From Lingula anatina (lineage: Eukaryota; Brachiopoda; Lingulata; Lingulida; Lingulidae), in contig NW_019775444.1 in the NCBI RefSeq assembly GCF_001039355.2, positions 342,203 through 406,202 on the forward strand: a DNA stretch of 64,000 nucleotides, given 5' to 3'. The notes under the pieces were generated by a model. That model saw only the letters and a program-made list of their open reading frames with translations, had not been told where the DNA came from and searched no databases. The number at the start of each line of letters is the position of its first letter. Position 1 is the first letter of the stretch. The position numbers were made by a program, and so were the translations under genes. Shown here piece after piece: positions 1 to 12,600 of the stretch.

Positions 1-307
1 ATTTTTGTGTAATGTATGGGAGTAAACATGAATTTAACAAAAAAAAAAAAAAAAAAAAAGGCAAAAACAAGAAAATGAAATGTGCAAGTTATAATTTTTG
101 TAGTGAATAGGAAAAACAATTTGGCAATAAAAAGAAAGTTTAATCAAAATAGACTTTGAAAACAAATCAGTATTGATCAATTATTACGTCTTAATTACTT
201 TTTTTTGAAAAGGTAAAAAGATTCTAAGCATTGATAATTTCACCTCCCTTCATTTCACATCTACATGAAAAGTTATATTCATTGTTATTTTCGGGGCTAA
301 TTTTCAG

Positions 308-3300
308 CTTCCAGAACACCATGAAGTGGCATTACAAGTTATCACATATTTTGGGTGCATCATTTCCATCGTCTGCCTGTTTCTAACGTGGTTGACCTTC
401 ATGGTCTTCAGGTAAGAAATGCCAAACTTACTTATACCACAGCAGAATGAAAAATCCAGATGTGTTGTGTCTAGTATACATGTACATCCAGGGGCGGATC
501 CAGAGATATTTTCTGACAGTCTTCCAAATTATCTTTGTTGATCCATCCTCATTTTTGACCGTCTTCCGACAGAAAAAGTTAGATACCCGTCTATATAAAA
601 TCTTGAAAAGACTTGAAATTCTGACCGTCTTCCGGAAGACCCAGAAGACGGCCTAAATCCGCCCCTGACATCATGCATGCATGTGAGCTACACCAAATCT
701 GGATCTATAGTTTTCAGTATTACACCCCATTCTCATAGATTAGATCGACCTACATTGGATCGACCTAACTCCCTGGGGGTTCACGCTAAATAGCTGTCAG
801 CCGGGCGGACACGAAAGTTAATTACCCCTTAAAGCTTGTAGTAGGCGGGGACGGACACTTACGGGGGATTATCTGACAGTAATCTAGTGAGACTCCCCGC
901 GGTGATAGATCGATCTAAAAGTTGTGAGAACAGAGCCTTAGTTCTTGTGTTGGTCTGCCCTACTCACCAGCAAGGTATTTTTATAACATTATCAGAAATA
1001 ATAAGTAATGAATGTGATTTGATCTTTGTTTTGGTGTTGGTCAAGTGGGTGAGGCAAAAATATTTTGTTGTGTTTGATACTTGTATATAAGATGTGGCAA
1101 TGGAATTTGTCTGATTCTTGGATATTTCCACATATATTAACTAATGTGATTTTGTAATAGCATACAGGCAGTGAAGAAAAATCGTTCATTACATGATTAA
1201 AGAATACTAGGTTTATTGTTGTTTGATCTTTTATATTTTCAGAAATCTTAAGAGTGAACGCACATCCATCCACAAGAACTTGGTGTTTTCATTGTTCTTT
1301 GCTGAAATCATTTTTCTTTGCGGAATACAACAGACTGATCATCCAGTAAGTAAACCATATTTGGACAAAATGATCAGATAGACAGAAATGATTAAAATAT
1401 CAGTTAATAAAATAGTGTTACTGATGTGGCTGATTATGGTCATTATAATTGTACATTCTAATAACCAAACTCTCAATCTCTTGGACACATTGTCATTTGA
1501 TAAATTTTGGAATTCTTTTTAATAGTGCTCTCTCTTTGCAGCCTGAAAAATTCTTATCATTCATTACTGAAAAAAGTATCCAAACTTCTAGTCAGAACTT
1601 TTCAGTGGAATTTCTGCACTAGTTATTCACCCTCTATACCTTAAAGGTGAAAAACGATCTCACTTAAATTAACTGCCTTCCAGGTTGTGTGTTCGGTTAT
1701 AGCAGGCTTCCTCCATTTCTTCTTCCTGGCAGCATTTGGTTGGATGTGTCTGGAAGGAATCCAGCTCTACTCTATGCTCATTCAAGTGTTTGAAGGCAAG
1801 AAGTCAAGACTGGTCTGGTTTTATCTGGCAGGATATGGTGAGTGGTTTTTTAGTTTCACTGCAGGCATTGATTCTTAGTTGGGTTAAATCTGTGTAGGGA
1901 TATAATCAAAGAAATGCACTTAAAAGTGAAATATTTTTGATTTTTAATTTTCATTAAATTTTGAGATTATTCATTATTCATGAAACATTCAAAAAAAAAA
2001 ATTAAGGTAAACTATTGATGTTATAAAACTTGGTTGTGAGATTCAAATGCTGATTTTAAGATATTGATTTAATTAGATATTCTAAGAATTTCACTGGACA
2101 ATAGCCCCATACTGTGTCTGTTGCCTGTTATTTGATCAAAGATTTAAAAAACATTTTTAGGTATTCCTGCAGTAATAGTAGGCATCTCAGCTGCTGTGGA
2201 CTACAAAGGCTATGGCACAGATTACTAGTGAGTAGAACTGAACAAATTTATTATGATTTATAACATTAGTAATAGTTGAAGTAGTATGAAATGTTTATTG
2301 TTCATCTTTTAAACTGATTGCATTCTGTGAGAGTCCCTGCGGAGTTGGATCAATCTACATGGACTGATGGTGTCTATGAGAATGGAGTTTAAGACCTTAG
2401 TCAAATCAAGTGGTAAACTTAACTTATCCAACCTGTTCTGGTAAACTAGACTAGTGAAGTATACTGCTGAATGTGAAAATGGTCTTTTTACATCATCGAC
2501 TCTTTTAATGAGAATGATACAAAGAATAAGATACATTATTGAATGTATCTTGGGTTTTTGTGAATTATTCAGCTATATTTATATTATTTCAGCTGCTGGC
2601 TAAGAGCAGACAACTACTTTGTTTGGAGTTTTGTGGCTCCAGTGTGTCTAGTTATCACTGTAAGTATTGCACCGACATATCCATTTATTTTTATTGTTAT
2701 TTCTGACATTTGGTAGGAGAGTTTGGGATTGCTCAATGCTTGAGAAGGGTTATGTTTTTACTTTGAATTCTGTGGCTAGGTCGTTTAGGAAACAAGATAA
2801 TTTGATCTTGAAACATTATTAACAAATTATATAGCACTTAATTTTCATTTTTGACATCTTAGTGGTTGGCATTTGGATTGTATAACAATGCAAGATAGGG
2901 AAGTTTTTGGACAATTTTCCCTCTAAACCCTGATGCTTAATAGCATAGAATTATTGAATTATTGTCATTAGTTGTCATTAATTTTTAGGTGAATATAGTA
3001 ATGCTGAGTATAGCAGTGTACATGATGTGTCGTCATGCTACTACAGCCACCTCCATCAAACACAAGGAGAAGACTAGGATGGAGAATATCAGGTAATTAG
3101 ATAACTAGCAACCAGGAGGATAGGTATAGGAGCTCAAGAGAAACTTTACAGTCAGAATGGTCTTTCTTGTAATCAAGAGCTTTGTGGTCTATCCATCTTG
3201 AGGTTCATTGAGCCAATTTTTTTAAAGAAAAATATTCCCAAATATTCATGCACTGCATTTCTAAAATTTGGCGTACACATTGGGGGGAGATTTGACTTTA

Positions 3301-4083
3301 ATGAGAATAAATATTACACCAGCATGGAATGTAAAAGACCACTAATAGAAAAAAATGATATTATAAAGTATTATCTCCCGAAGTAAAGCCAATTCAATGT
3401 TTTACTTACTAGGGATTGGATAAAAGGCTCCATAGTCCTGGTTGTGCTGTTAGGGCTGACCTGGGCCTTTGGGATGCTGTACATCAATGAGGAGTCTGTG
3501 GTCATGGCTTATGTGTTCACCATCCTCAACAGTCTGCAGGGACTCTTCATCTTCATCTTCCACTGCCTGATGAATGAGAAGGTAAATTGTGATAAAATAA
3601 TATTGATGATTATAATAATAATAATAACAATAATAATAATAATAGTATCTTCTATGTCGCATTCCATAAAAAACTTCATGTGTCTTATAATAAAAACTAA
3701 TATGGTATATAATTAATTATAAGGAAAATTAAGAAATTTTGAAACAGTCTAACCTAAACTTGTTCATTTAAGATAAAATCAAAATGCATTTAAGTCAAAA
3801 ACAGGTCTGCACTTGGAGCTGTGAAATAGTAGATTGTGGTTGTTGAGACTGGAAACACTGTGGTTGTTACAATCACTTAAAATTGTATCAATATTTTAAC
3901 AGAAACTTCTAAATTTTGAATTGCTTAATAAATTAATGTCAGGTTCAAAAGGAATACAAGAAGTGTGCACGGCGTACAAGATGGCTACCAAACTGTGTAA
4001 GGGTGGGATATGGTGGACAGCAGAAACTGTACAATATCTCCACTTCTCCTTCACCATCCAGCTCTTCCACTGGGCCTGGAAAT
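308..4083 (+). CDS. Latrophilin-like 7TM exons, duplicate copy (partial)
   Basis: Eight exons encode the seven-transmembrane region and the start of the cytoplasmic tail of a latrophilin-type adhesion GPCR: 308-411, 1243-1345, 1684-1837, 2161-2227, 2593-2659, 2989-3092, 3413-3581 and 3943-4083. All have AG/GT borders, and their intron phases match the copy at 9817-13264. The encoded protein is the same as the downstream copy as far as I can read it, for example the TM3 segment [17 protein letters not shown] and the TM7 segment [20 protein letters not shown]. The last two exons of the downstream gene (juxtamembrane basic segment and long tail) have no counterpart here. The GPS/GAIN exons, if present, lie upstream of the window. 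It is probably an allelic copy rather than a separate gene, but a real paralogue or an exon cassette cannot be excluded. Confidence 0.8.
489..667. mobile_element. Short TIR element (MITE-like), 179 bp
   Basis: Terminal inverted repeats begin CAGGGGCGGAT at 489 and end in its reverse complement at 667. A 5-bp target duplication, ACATC, flanks the element at 484-488 and 668-672. The matching intron of the downstream copy (near 10005) lacks the element, which gives a clean empty site. Internally there are several copies of a TGACCGTCTTCC-like motif in both orientations. It encodes no protein. The superfamily is not assigned with confidence; the CAGGGGCGG end resembles hAT-type elements, but hAT usually makes 8-bp duplications. 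Confidence 0.8.
723..937. mobile_element. Second TIR element, about 215 bp, TTA duplication
   Basis: An insertion present in this intron but absent from the matching intron near 10052. It is flanked by TTA at 720-722 and 938-940. The two ends are imperfect inverted repeats that share a TTCTCA...TAGATCGA core. A 3-bp TTA duplication is typical of PIF/Harbinger elements, so this may be a Harbinger-derived MITE. It has no coding capacity. Related sequence occurs as an older remnant at 2327-2386 and 11470-11528. Confidence 0.6.
2327..2386. repeat. Remnant of the 723-937 element family
   Basis: About 60 bp resembling the reverse complement of the left part of the 723-937 element, ending in the same TCTATGAGAATGG string. 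It is present at the corresponding place in both 7TM copies (the second at 11470-11528), so it predates their separation. The match is imperfect and was judged by eye. Confidence 0.45.
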
Positions 4084-4132
4084 GTAAGTCAATTTTTAAA
4101 AAATCTGTTGCATTAAAAAGTGTATTGAAAAG

Positions 4133-4133
4133 N
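4133..4133. other. Single N at probable contig junction
   Basis: The base is N. Homology with the downstream 7TM block runs up to the preceding base and stops; the bases after it are unrelated to the equivalent position (13315). This marks a probable join between two sequence pieces. Confidence 0.85.
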
Positions 4134-4184
4134 CAATTGGCTGCAGAAGTCTTGCATGACGTCCATTCCAATTCGTTGTTTCAG

Positions 4185-6673
4185 AGGGCTACCTTCCTTC
4201 TGAGGCCCCAGTTGAAACCTTGTTTCATTTAAGCACTACTACCCAGCCCGCTTTATTTCATAGTAAGTAGGAGGGCGTGATGTTGAGGATTTGAGGATGC
4301 AGTGCCCTTGGAGATGCAGCATGGCTACAGTAGCGACCTAGACATTTCACCATTTTTTTTTTCATTAGCGCGCCTGTGCCTGAGCATGTTTGTGGCTTGA
4401 TTATCTATGTGTGCCCTTTATCTTGTATGCAGCTCAAGCTAAATATAGAACATTTATTTATTTTCTTCTTTGCACCACAGTTTTCTCTTGAATTTACTAG
4501 CTGAAGACAAAAGATGGACATCTAAGTCATGCCTTTAACTTGTGTTTTGTCTTTTGACACGTCTTTCTGGAGTTTATGGACCAAAAATGGGCAGTTTCTC
4601 TACTTACGGCCTGTATTTCATTTATACACAGTGTTTCATTCCTGATTCTTTTACTCACCGCAGACAGAACAGTAACTTCCTATCCTTAAGATTTGAGGTT
4701 TCTTTTCAATCATTTTAGGTCAAATTTAATGTGTATCTGATATGTTAAAAAGCAAACCTAACATTAAACTTGTGGAATAATACAATTGTGCTCCTTTTTT
4801 ATAACAATTTTGGTTTCAAAACATTATCTCATCTAACTGTAACATGTGGACCTTTTGATATGAAAATTTAAACATTTTCTGTCCTCTTTTTTTCTACAAT
4901 GACCACTTTTAACTGTGCACATTTAATGCTTGCTATATCTGCATGGATTGCAGTGTTGTAATGTGGTGCTGCTTTCACTGATGGTGTTCACAGAATTAAA
5001 CCTAGACCAGTAATAATCCAGCTGACCTCACCGAATGACCAAATTACATCATGCCTCTTTTGGTCCGACATGAAGTAATCTGGTTGTTAAGTGATGTCAT
5101 TTGGACTATTTCTGGTCCTGCTTAGTCCAGATCTTAACACGACCCTGATGAGTGACTACACTGCTTTGATAACCATTAAAAAATAATAATGACTAATAAG
5201 CCAATGCGTTCAGTTTTGTTTCCAGACCATTTGTCCACAGTGGAACATAGCTGACATTGCTTCCATTAAATGAATAACAAATATCGTACTTTAATGGCAC
5301 GTTGCTATGTGATTGTGCTAACCTGGCTAACTGCACTCAGAGATGATTACTTTATTTCAGAAGTACTAACTGCCTTGGATGACATAATATATATACTTAT
5401 TAAGCATGCAATAAGCAATTGTTGATATAGTAATTGATTCATTGAGTCATAAAGTGTTAACCTGCTAAACCCTTGAAGAGCATGATGATTTGAAAAACGG
5501 AAATTAATTTAATGGATTGCCTAACTGCATAGAACAATTCAACGGCTGCCACATTAATAATACTAAAGATACTGGATATTAATTTTTCAATTAAAAACTG
5601 TTTAGACAGTGACTTATTGTGTTTATATTGCAGTATGAAATGCATTCATTGTTCTTATTTCCTTGTCTTCTGAATGGTTACAGACAACCAGTTCATTACA
5701 TTTGATTTCAGCAACTACAACTTCTTCTACAACAACTACAACAACAACAACAAGGAGAACAACACCCAGGCAACCTTCTCCAACGAGAGCAAGGACCGAG
5801 CCAACAACAGTTACATCATCATCATCATCTTCAACATCAGTGACAACAACCAGTACCACTGTCCCCCCGTCAAGGAGGCACACTCCCCCAGCCAGTCCCC
5901 CGGGGAGGGACACCCTGTCTTCCACTGAGATCACCCCGAGTGTCACAGAGTCTGGCAGGCCTCGCCCCTTCTGCAGAAGGGAGTTTCGGAGGAATATTAC
6001 TTGGCCAAGAACAGAACCTAATGTGGTCGTAAATAGAGATTGCCCTCACAAGATGAAAGGTATATATTTTTCTGACTGGTATGGTTTTGAAAGGATAAAA
6101 TGTGAAAAATATATACATATCAGATTGTTTGAAAAGATAAAATTGAAATGGGTCAGGTGCTTGGGAGTAAATTTAAAATGTTTCTTTTGAATATGATTGA
6201 TGCAGCAGTATGTCCAACTCAGTGTATGAATGATAGTAAAAAGTTATCCTTTCAATCCTATGGCTTTTTTATGGCATGATCAATCACATAAGCAGCAGTT
6301 TATCTTTAAAACAGATAATTATATTTTGAGCCTCTATTTATCTTTTTTTTTTTTCAATTTATCAGTCATCAAGTGTTAGCAATGTGTATGCAATAAGGTT
6401 ACGAGGGGATGGCATTGAATTTCATTTGGCTCAAAGGGAATTCATAATTGATCTAGAAAATACATTTAAATATAGTGATGTGAATGGATAGAAAAATGAG
6501 GTAGACATTTAGCAAAAGGAAAGGCTCTGAAGTGTGATCAAAATATAATATTAATGGAGTCATTCATCATTTTAGGTCAGGCCTTTTGGAAATGCAGTGA
6601 GACGGGGGAGTGGATAGATCTACCTGACCTCAGTGACTGCATATCTGATGCTTTGACAAGGATTAAGAATGAC
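4185..6673 (+). other. Stalk and HRM exons of the latrophilin gene
   Basis: The 78-bp exon 4185-4262 is read in the frame giving [13 protein letters not shown] followed by a Thr-rich end. It has a TTTCAG acceptor and a GTAAGT donor and splices in phase 1 to 5712-6059. That exon is a mucin-like run of Thr, Ser, Pro and Arg encoded by ACA/ACT and TCA repeats, followed by the first HRM cysteines ([20 protein letters not shown]). Exon 6576-6673 completes the HRM with the typical [18 protein letters not shown]. The stalk is likely O-glycosylated. Confidence 0.85.
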
Positions 6674-9600
6674 GTAAGTTCTGCTTCTGTCAGTACTCTC
6701 AATTGAAAAAGTGAAAAGTAAGAATGGCAAAAAAAAATAAATAAATAAAAAAAATGAAAGTACATTTTTTAATGGATTATATCATTTGACATTTAGTTGT
6801 TTTATCAAAAGTAAGTATTGAATTCAGTTTCAGACATTTCAACATAAGGAATAAGAAAATGTCAGAAATTTTTTTTCACCATCTGTAAATTTTTATGCAG
6901 TAAACTGACCAAATTAACACTGTCTATGCATCTTGACACAGCAGTAAAAATGTATCTTGTTCCAGGTTGAATCAGGCCAGGCTTCCATAGAAGATATTTC
7001 CAGTGATCTGGCCATAGCTACGGCCAGTCAGGACCTGTATGGTGGGGACGTCATCAGCTCTGCCTTAGTTATGATGCAGATGGCAGAAGGACTCAAGACT
7101 GAGCTGAAAAACACCAAGGAAAAGAACAGGGTGATGAAGGCGACCAATGTTACTAAGGTAAATCGAGTAATGTTGTTTTATATTTGTGAGTATTCAAATT
7201 GATACTCACGGCTGCAAATTGTGAAGGCTTGGTCCAAAAGCTTTTGGCCATATTTCTTTGGCCTTGGTCACTCTGGTGTGTTATGTTGATGACATCTTTC
7301 AAGTTGTTTTTAAATATTAAAATATTTGTCATATCAGCAGTTAACACAATCCCCCATGACTTCACCAGTGCATGTTCAGATTTACTGTTTGTGATTTCAT
7401 TTTTTATCAATTTTTTTATTCAGAATTTTGTGAGGTCAAGCAGTAACTTGCTGTCCCCCAAGCAGAGAAATGGCTGGAAGGATTTGAAGAGAGAAAGGCA
7501 GGTAGAGACGGCCACTACACTGTTGAAGCTGTTGGAGAGGTCAGCATTTGAGGTGGCAGAAACCCTGAATGTAGAAACTCCAGCAGTTAGGAGTACTGAT
7601 GAAAATGTTGGTGAGTGTTGTTTTCCATCTATTACACTTGATAATGGTTGAAGTTAGAAGGCAAGTCTTTTTTGAAAATAAAAAAAAAAAGACTTGAATA
7701 AAACAAGAACTTTTTTTCAAAATGGAACAGACCCTAGTTTTTACCAAGTGCAATGTGTTATAGGGGATATAAGGCTGAATGGGCATTTAAAAATGTAGGT
7801 TTTTTATGTCAAGACGGTAATTGGCATGTACATAAAAAGTTGCCTTATTAGTTGAGCATTGATCTCAATCAGAGTTTTCTATTTTTAGATTAATTGTTTA
7901 AATTCTGTTCCCTGTTTAGCCATAGAAATAGAAGTGGTTAATCCTTTCTCAGACCAGAGACTTCAGCGGGTATACCCCACTCCTGAACAACAAGCTGTGC
8001 TTAATTCCAGCGACTCCATTACTCTGCCAGAGTCAGCCATTGTGGATAATGCTGATAAAGATGGTAAGACTATTCATTATTTAACTGATTTTAATGATGT
8101 TAAGAATCAGTAAGACCACTTTCTTTTCCTAATTTAATTTTTAGGTGACTTAAATTATCTTGAGGGTTTTGAATTAATTGTTTTCTCTGTTTCATGCACA
8201 AATTCTTACTTTATAGAGTACCGGGGAACAGGCAGGTAAAACTACCCACTGCTGCTAATATCTGCTATTGCAAGTAGAAAATTCACTTGTCTCTAATTAA
8301 CTGTTTGAATTTTGTATTTTATCCTCATGATATCAAATAATTTAATTTCCAGGTGTTGTGAAAATTGTATTCATCTCGTATAGCAACCTAAACCAGTGGC
8401 TGAAGCCAGACAGCGCCAAGAATGAGACAGACGTGAGCATAGTGAACAGCAAGATCTTGTCACTGTCCTTGAACAACAAGGACAGGGAAATTCAGCTGGC
8501 GCAGCCCATACACATGAGCTTCCGCCATGTGAATGTGAGTCAGTAGGCTTTTAAAATGATAATTTGTCATCCAAAAAGTAGATTCTGGTTCCAGTTCAGA
8601 ATCAGCAAAATTTTATATAAGATTTGCTGGGTAGCGCTAACACTCGCCAATTAACCCAAATGCTAAAACTGACTTAAATTGGCTAAAGAAAAAGGGCTTG
8701 ATTTGACATGTTTTAGCCAAATTATAACCATTTTGGTAACAAATTGACAAAAATGTGGTGATTTGGCTAACCAAAAAAAAATTGCTAGCGCTACCCCAGA
8801 TTTGTGAAATTATGATCAGATAGTACATATTTAACACATATTTTCCACCTTTTTAGCTGAATTGCAGTTGTGGATTAAAAGATTTATGTACTTTTTTTCA
8901 TCCAGAAGTAAAATAAAGATTTAAATGAAATTTAAAAGGTGTATTGAGAAAGATCATATTATGAGTATGTTACTTATTTCAAGGGAAGCATGGCATGAAC
9001 AAGGACAGTCAACATGAAGCATGATGTTCATGTTGAGACATGATCGTACATTGAAATTAACTTTAACAATTAATCCTGCCTCACTTACCACTACTTAGAG
9101 ACATTCTTTCATTTTAAGGTGACTAATGTGGAAAAACCAAAATGCTCCTTCTGGAACTTTTCCAGGTAAAACTAACTTGTTTTAATAATTGCTCATCAGA
9201 TCACAGTATACCTATTTTTTCTTGCACATCTGTAAAGAAACACTCATGATCAAAAGTGATTACTTAATTTGGTCACCCTGTTCTGTGCGTGCCGTCAAGA
9301 ATACCTTACCTGTCCATTTTTCAGTGATGAGAATGGTGCCTGGTCTGGCAGGGGATGTAGTGTGGTGACCTCCAATGATACACATACACAGTGTGAGTGT
9401 AACCACCTCACCAACTTTGCTGTACTCATGGATGTTGTAGGGACAGAGGTAGATATGTTGTTTGATATTATGGAGAAATTTAATCCAAAGAATAATTGTT
9501 GAACACAAATTTTTGTGTAATGTATAGGAGTAAACATGAATTTAACAAAAAAAAAAAAAAAATGCAAAAACAAGAAAATGAAATGTGCAAGTTAAAATTT

Positions 9601-12600
9601 TTGTAGTGAATAGGAAAAACAATGTGGCAGTAAGAAGAAAGTTTAATCGAAATAGACTTTGAAAACAAATCAATATTGTTCAATTATTACGTCTTAGTTT
9701 TTTTTTTTTTTTTTTGAAAACGTAAAAAGATCCTAAGCATTGATAATTTCACCTCCCTTCATTTCACATCAGCATGAAAAGTTATATTTATTGTTATTTT
9801 CGGGGCTAATTTTCAGCTTCCAGAACACCATGAAGTGGCATTACAAGTAATCACATATTTTGGGTGCATTATTTCCATCGTCTGCCTGTTTCTAACGTGG
9901 TTGACCTTCATGGTCTTCAGGTAAGAAATGCCAAACTTACTTATACTGCGGCAGATGTCAAGAATGAAAAATCCAGATGTGATTTGTCTAGTATACATGT
10001 ACATCACACATGGATGTGAGCTACAACAAATCTGGGTCTTTGGTTTTCAATATTAGTTCTTGTATTAGTCCAATAAGCTATTGGCCAGCAATGTGTTTTT
10101 ATAACATATTATTAAAATAAATGTGAAATGAATGTGGTTTTATTGTTCTGTTGTCGTTGGACTAGGAGGTGATACCTGTATAAAAGTTATGGTGATAGAA
10201 TTTGGTCTGATTCTTGGATTTTTCCACATACATTTACATTTACATAATATGATAAACTTTTGTAATAGCATACAGACAGCTAATAAATAAAGCAATTTAC
10301 AGGATTAAACAATACTAGGCTTATGATTGTTTGATCTTTTATATTTTCAGAAATCTGAAGAGTGAACGCACATCCATCCACAAGAACTTGGTGTTTTCAT
10401 TGTTCTTTGCTGAAATCATTTTTCTTTGTGGAATACAACAGACTGATCATCCAGTAAGTGAACCATATTTGGACAAAATGATCAGATAGATAGTAGTGAT
10501 AAAAATATCAGTTTATAAAATAGTGTCACTGATGTGGCTGATTCTGGTCATAATAGTTGTACATTTTTAATAACCAAACTCAATCTCTTGGACACACTGT
10601 CATGTGATAAATTTTGGAACTCTATTAATAGTGCTCTCTCTTTGCAACCTGAAAAGTGAAGTTCTTATCATTCATTAACAGAGAAAGTATTCAAACATTC
10701 AGTCAGAACTTTGCAGTGGAATTTCTGCACCAGGTATTCACCCCCTATTCCTTCAAGGTGAAAAACAATCTCATTTTATTTAACTGCTTTCCAGGTTGTG
10801 TGTTCAGTTATAGCAGGCTTCCTCCATTTCTTCTTCCTGGCAGCATTTGGTTGGATGTGTCTGGAAGGAATCCAGCTCTACTCTATGCTCATTCAAGTGT
10901 TTGAAGGCAAGAAGTCAAGACTGGTCTGGTTTTATCTGGCAGGATATGGTGAGTGGTTTTTTACTTTCACTGCAGGCATTGATTCTTGCTTGTGTTAAAT
11001 CTGTGTAGGGATGTCATTGTAGAAATCCAGTGAAATATTTTTGATTTTAAATTTTTATTAAATTTTGAGATTATTCATTATTTATGAAACAGCATATTTT
11101 GGGTTTATTCCATGATAGTGTATTATCATGATAATATTTTCAAATTTTTTAAAGCTAAACTATTAATATTATAAAACTTGGTTATGAGATTCAGCTTTAA
11201 GATGTTGATTTAATTACATATTCTAAGAATTTAACTGGACAATTCAATTGCCTGTTATTTGATCAAAGATTTAAAAAATATTTTTAGGTATTCCTGCAGT
11301 TATAGTAGGCATCTCAGCTGCTGTTGACTACAAAGGCTACGGCACAGATTACTAGTGAGTAAAACTGAACAAATTTTTACGATTAATAATATTAGTAGTA
11401 GTTGAAGTAGTATGAAATGTTTAATGTACCAGAAGAATACATGTTAATTTTTTAAATTGATGGCATTCAGTGAGAGTCCCTGCAGAGTTGGATCAATCTA
11501 CATGGACTGATGGTGTCTATGAGAATGGGTTTAAGACAGTAAAATCAAGTGGTAAACTTAACATATCCAGCCTGTGCTGGTAAACTTTAAAAGACTAGTA
11601 AAGTATACTGCTGAATGTGAAAATGTATCTTGTTTTTTTTTTTTTTTTAATTGTTCAGCTATATTTATATTATTTCAGCTGCTGGCTTAGAGCAGACAAC
11701 TATTTTGTTTGGAGTTTTGTGGCTCCAGTGTGTCTAGTTATCACTGTAAGTATTGCACCAACATATTTATTTATTTTTATTATTATTTCTGACATTTGGT
11801 AGGAGAGTTTGGGATTGCTCGTTGCTTGATTTATGTTTTTACTTTCAATTCTGAAACTAGATCATTTATGATAAAGGACAGTTTGAGCTTGAAACATTAT
11901 TAACAAATGAAATATTTATTTATTTTCATTTCTTACATAAATCTTAGTTGTTGGCATTATTGGAATTGTATAGTGCAAGATAGGGGCATTTTTGGACATC
12001 TTTTTCTTTCTAAATCCTGATGCTTAATTGCATGGGATTTACTTTTTACTTTTCATTGAGTTATTATCGTTAGTAACTGTTTATTTTTTAGGTGAATATA
12101 GTAATGCTGAGTATAGCAGTGTACATGATGTGTCGCCATGCTACTACAGCCACCTCCATCAAACACAAGGAGAAGACCAGGATGGAGAATATCAGGTAAT
12201 TAGAGAATACAAATAGAAGGATGGGTATAGTAGCTCAAGAGAAATCTAACAGTCAGAATGGTCTTTCTAGTAATCAAGGGCTTTGTGGTCTATCCATCTT
12301 AAGGTTTATCGATCCAATTTTTTAAAAGAAAAAATTGCCCAATATATTCAAATACTGCATTTCTAAAATTTGACATACTTATGGGGGGGGATTTGATTTT
12401 ACTTATATTTCATCAGCATGGCATGTAAAAAAAACACAAAGAGAAAAAATGATATAATGATGTCATTTTCTCCCCAAGTACAGCCAATTCAATGTTTTAC
12501 TTACTAGGGATTGGATTAAAGGCTCCATAGTCCTGGTTGTGCTGTTAGGGCTGACCTGGGCCTTTGGGATGCTGTACATCAATGAGGAGTCTGTGGTCAT

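Larger units (their letters stand above)
1..4132 (+). repeat. Upstream copy of duplicated latrophilin 7TM block
   Basis: This block aligns along its whole length, introns included, with 9509-13314. The alignment starts at the first base of the window, so the block probably extends further upstream. It ends exactly at the single N at 4133. The eight 7TM exons inside are intact. By eye I count about 18 differences in 909 coding bases, all synonymous. Introns differ by many substitutions and indels, including two transposon-like insertions found only here. Either these are two haplotypes placed in series by the assembler, or this is a real tandem duplication. I favour the first because the break coincides with the N and because stalk exons follow it. 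Confidence 0.9.

Noticed and set aside
447-656. 69-codon frame with repeated FLTVF
   Set aside because: Produced by the internal repeats of the 489-667 transposon-like element.
5623-5946. 107-codon minus-strand frame rich in Val
   Set aside because: Antisense shadow of the Thr-rich stalk exon of the latrophilin gene.
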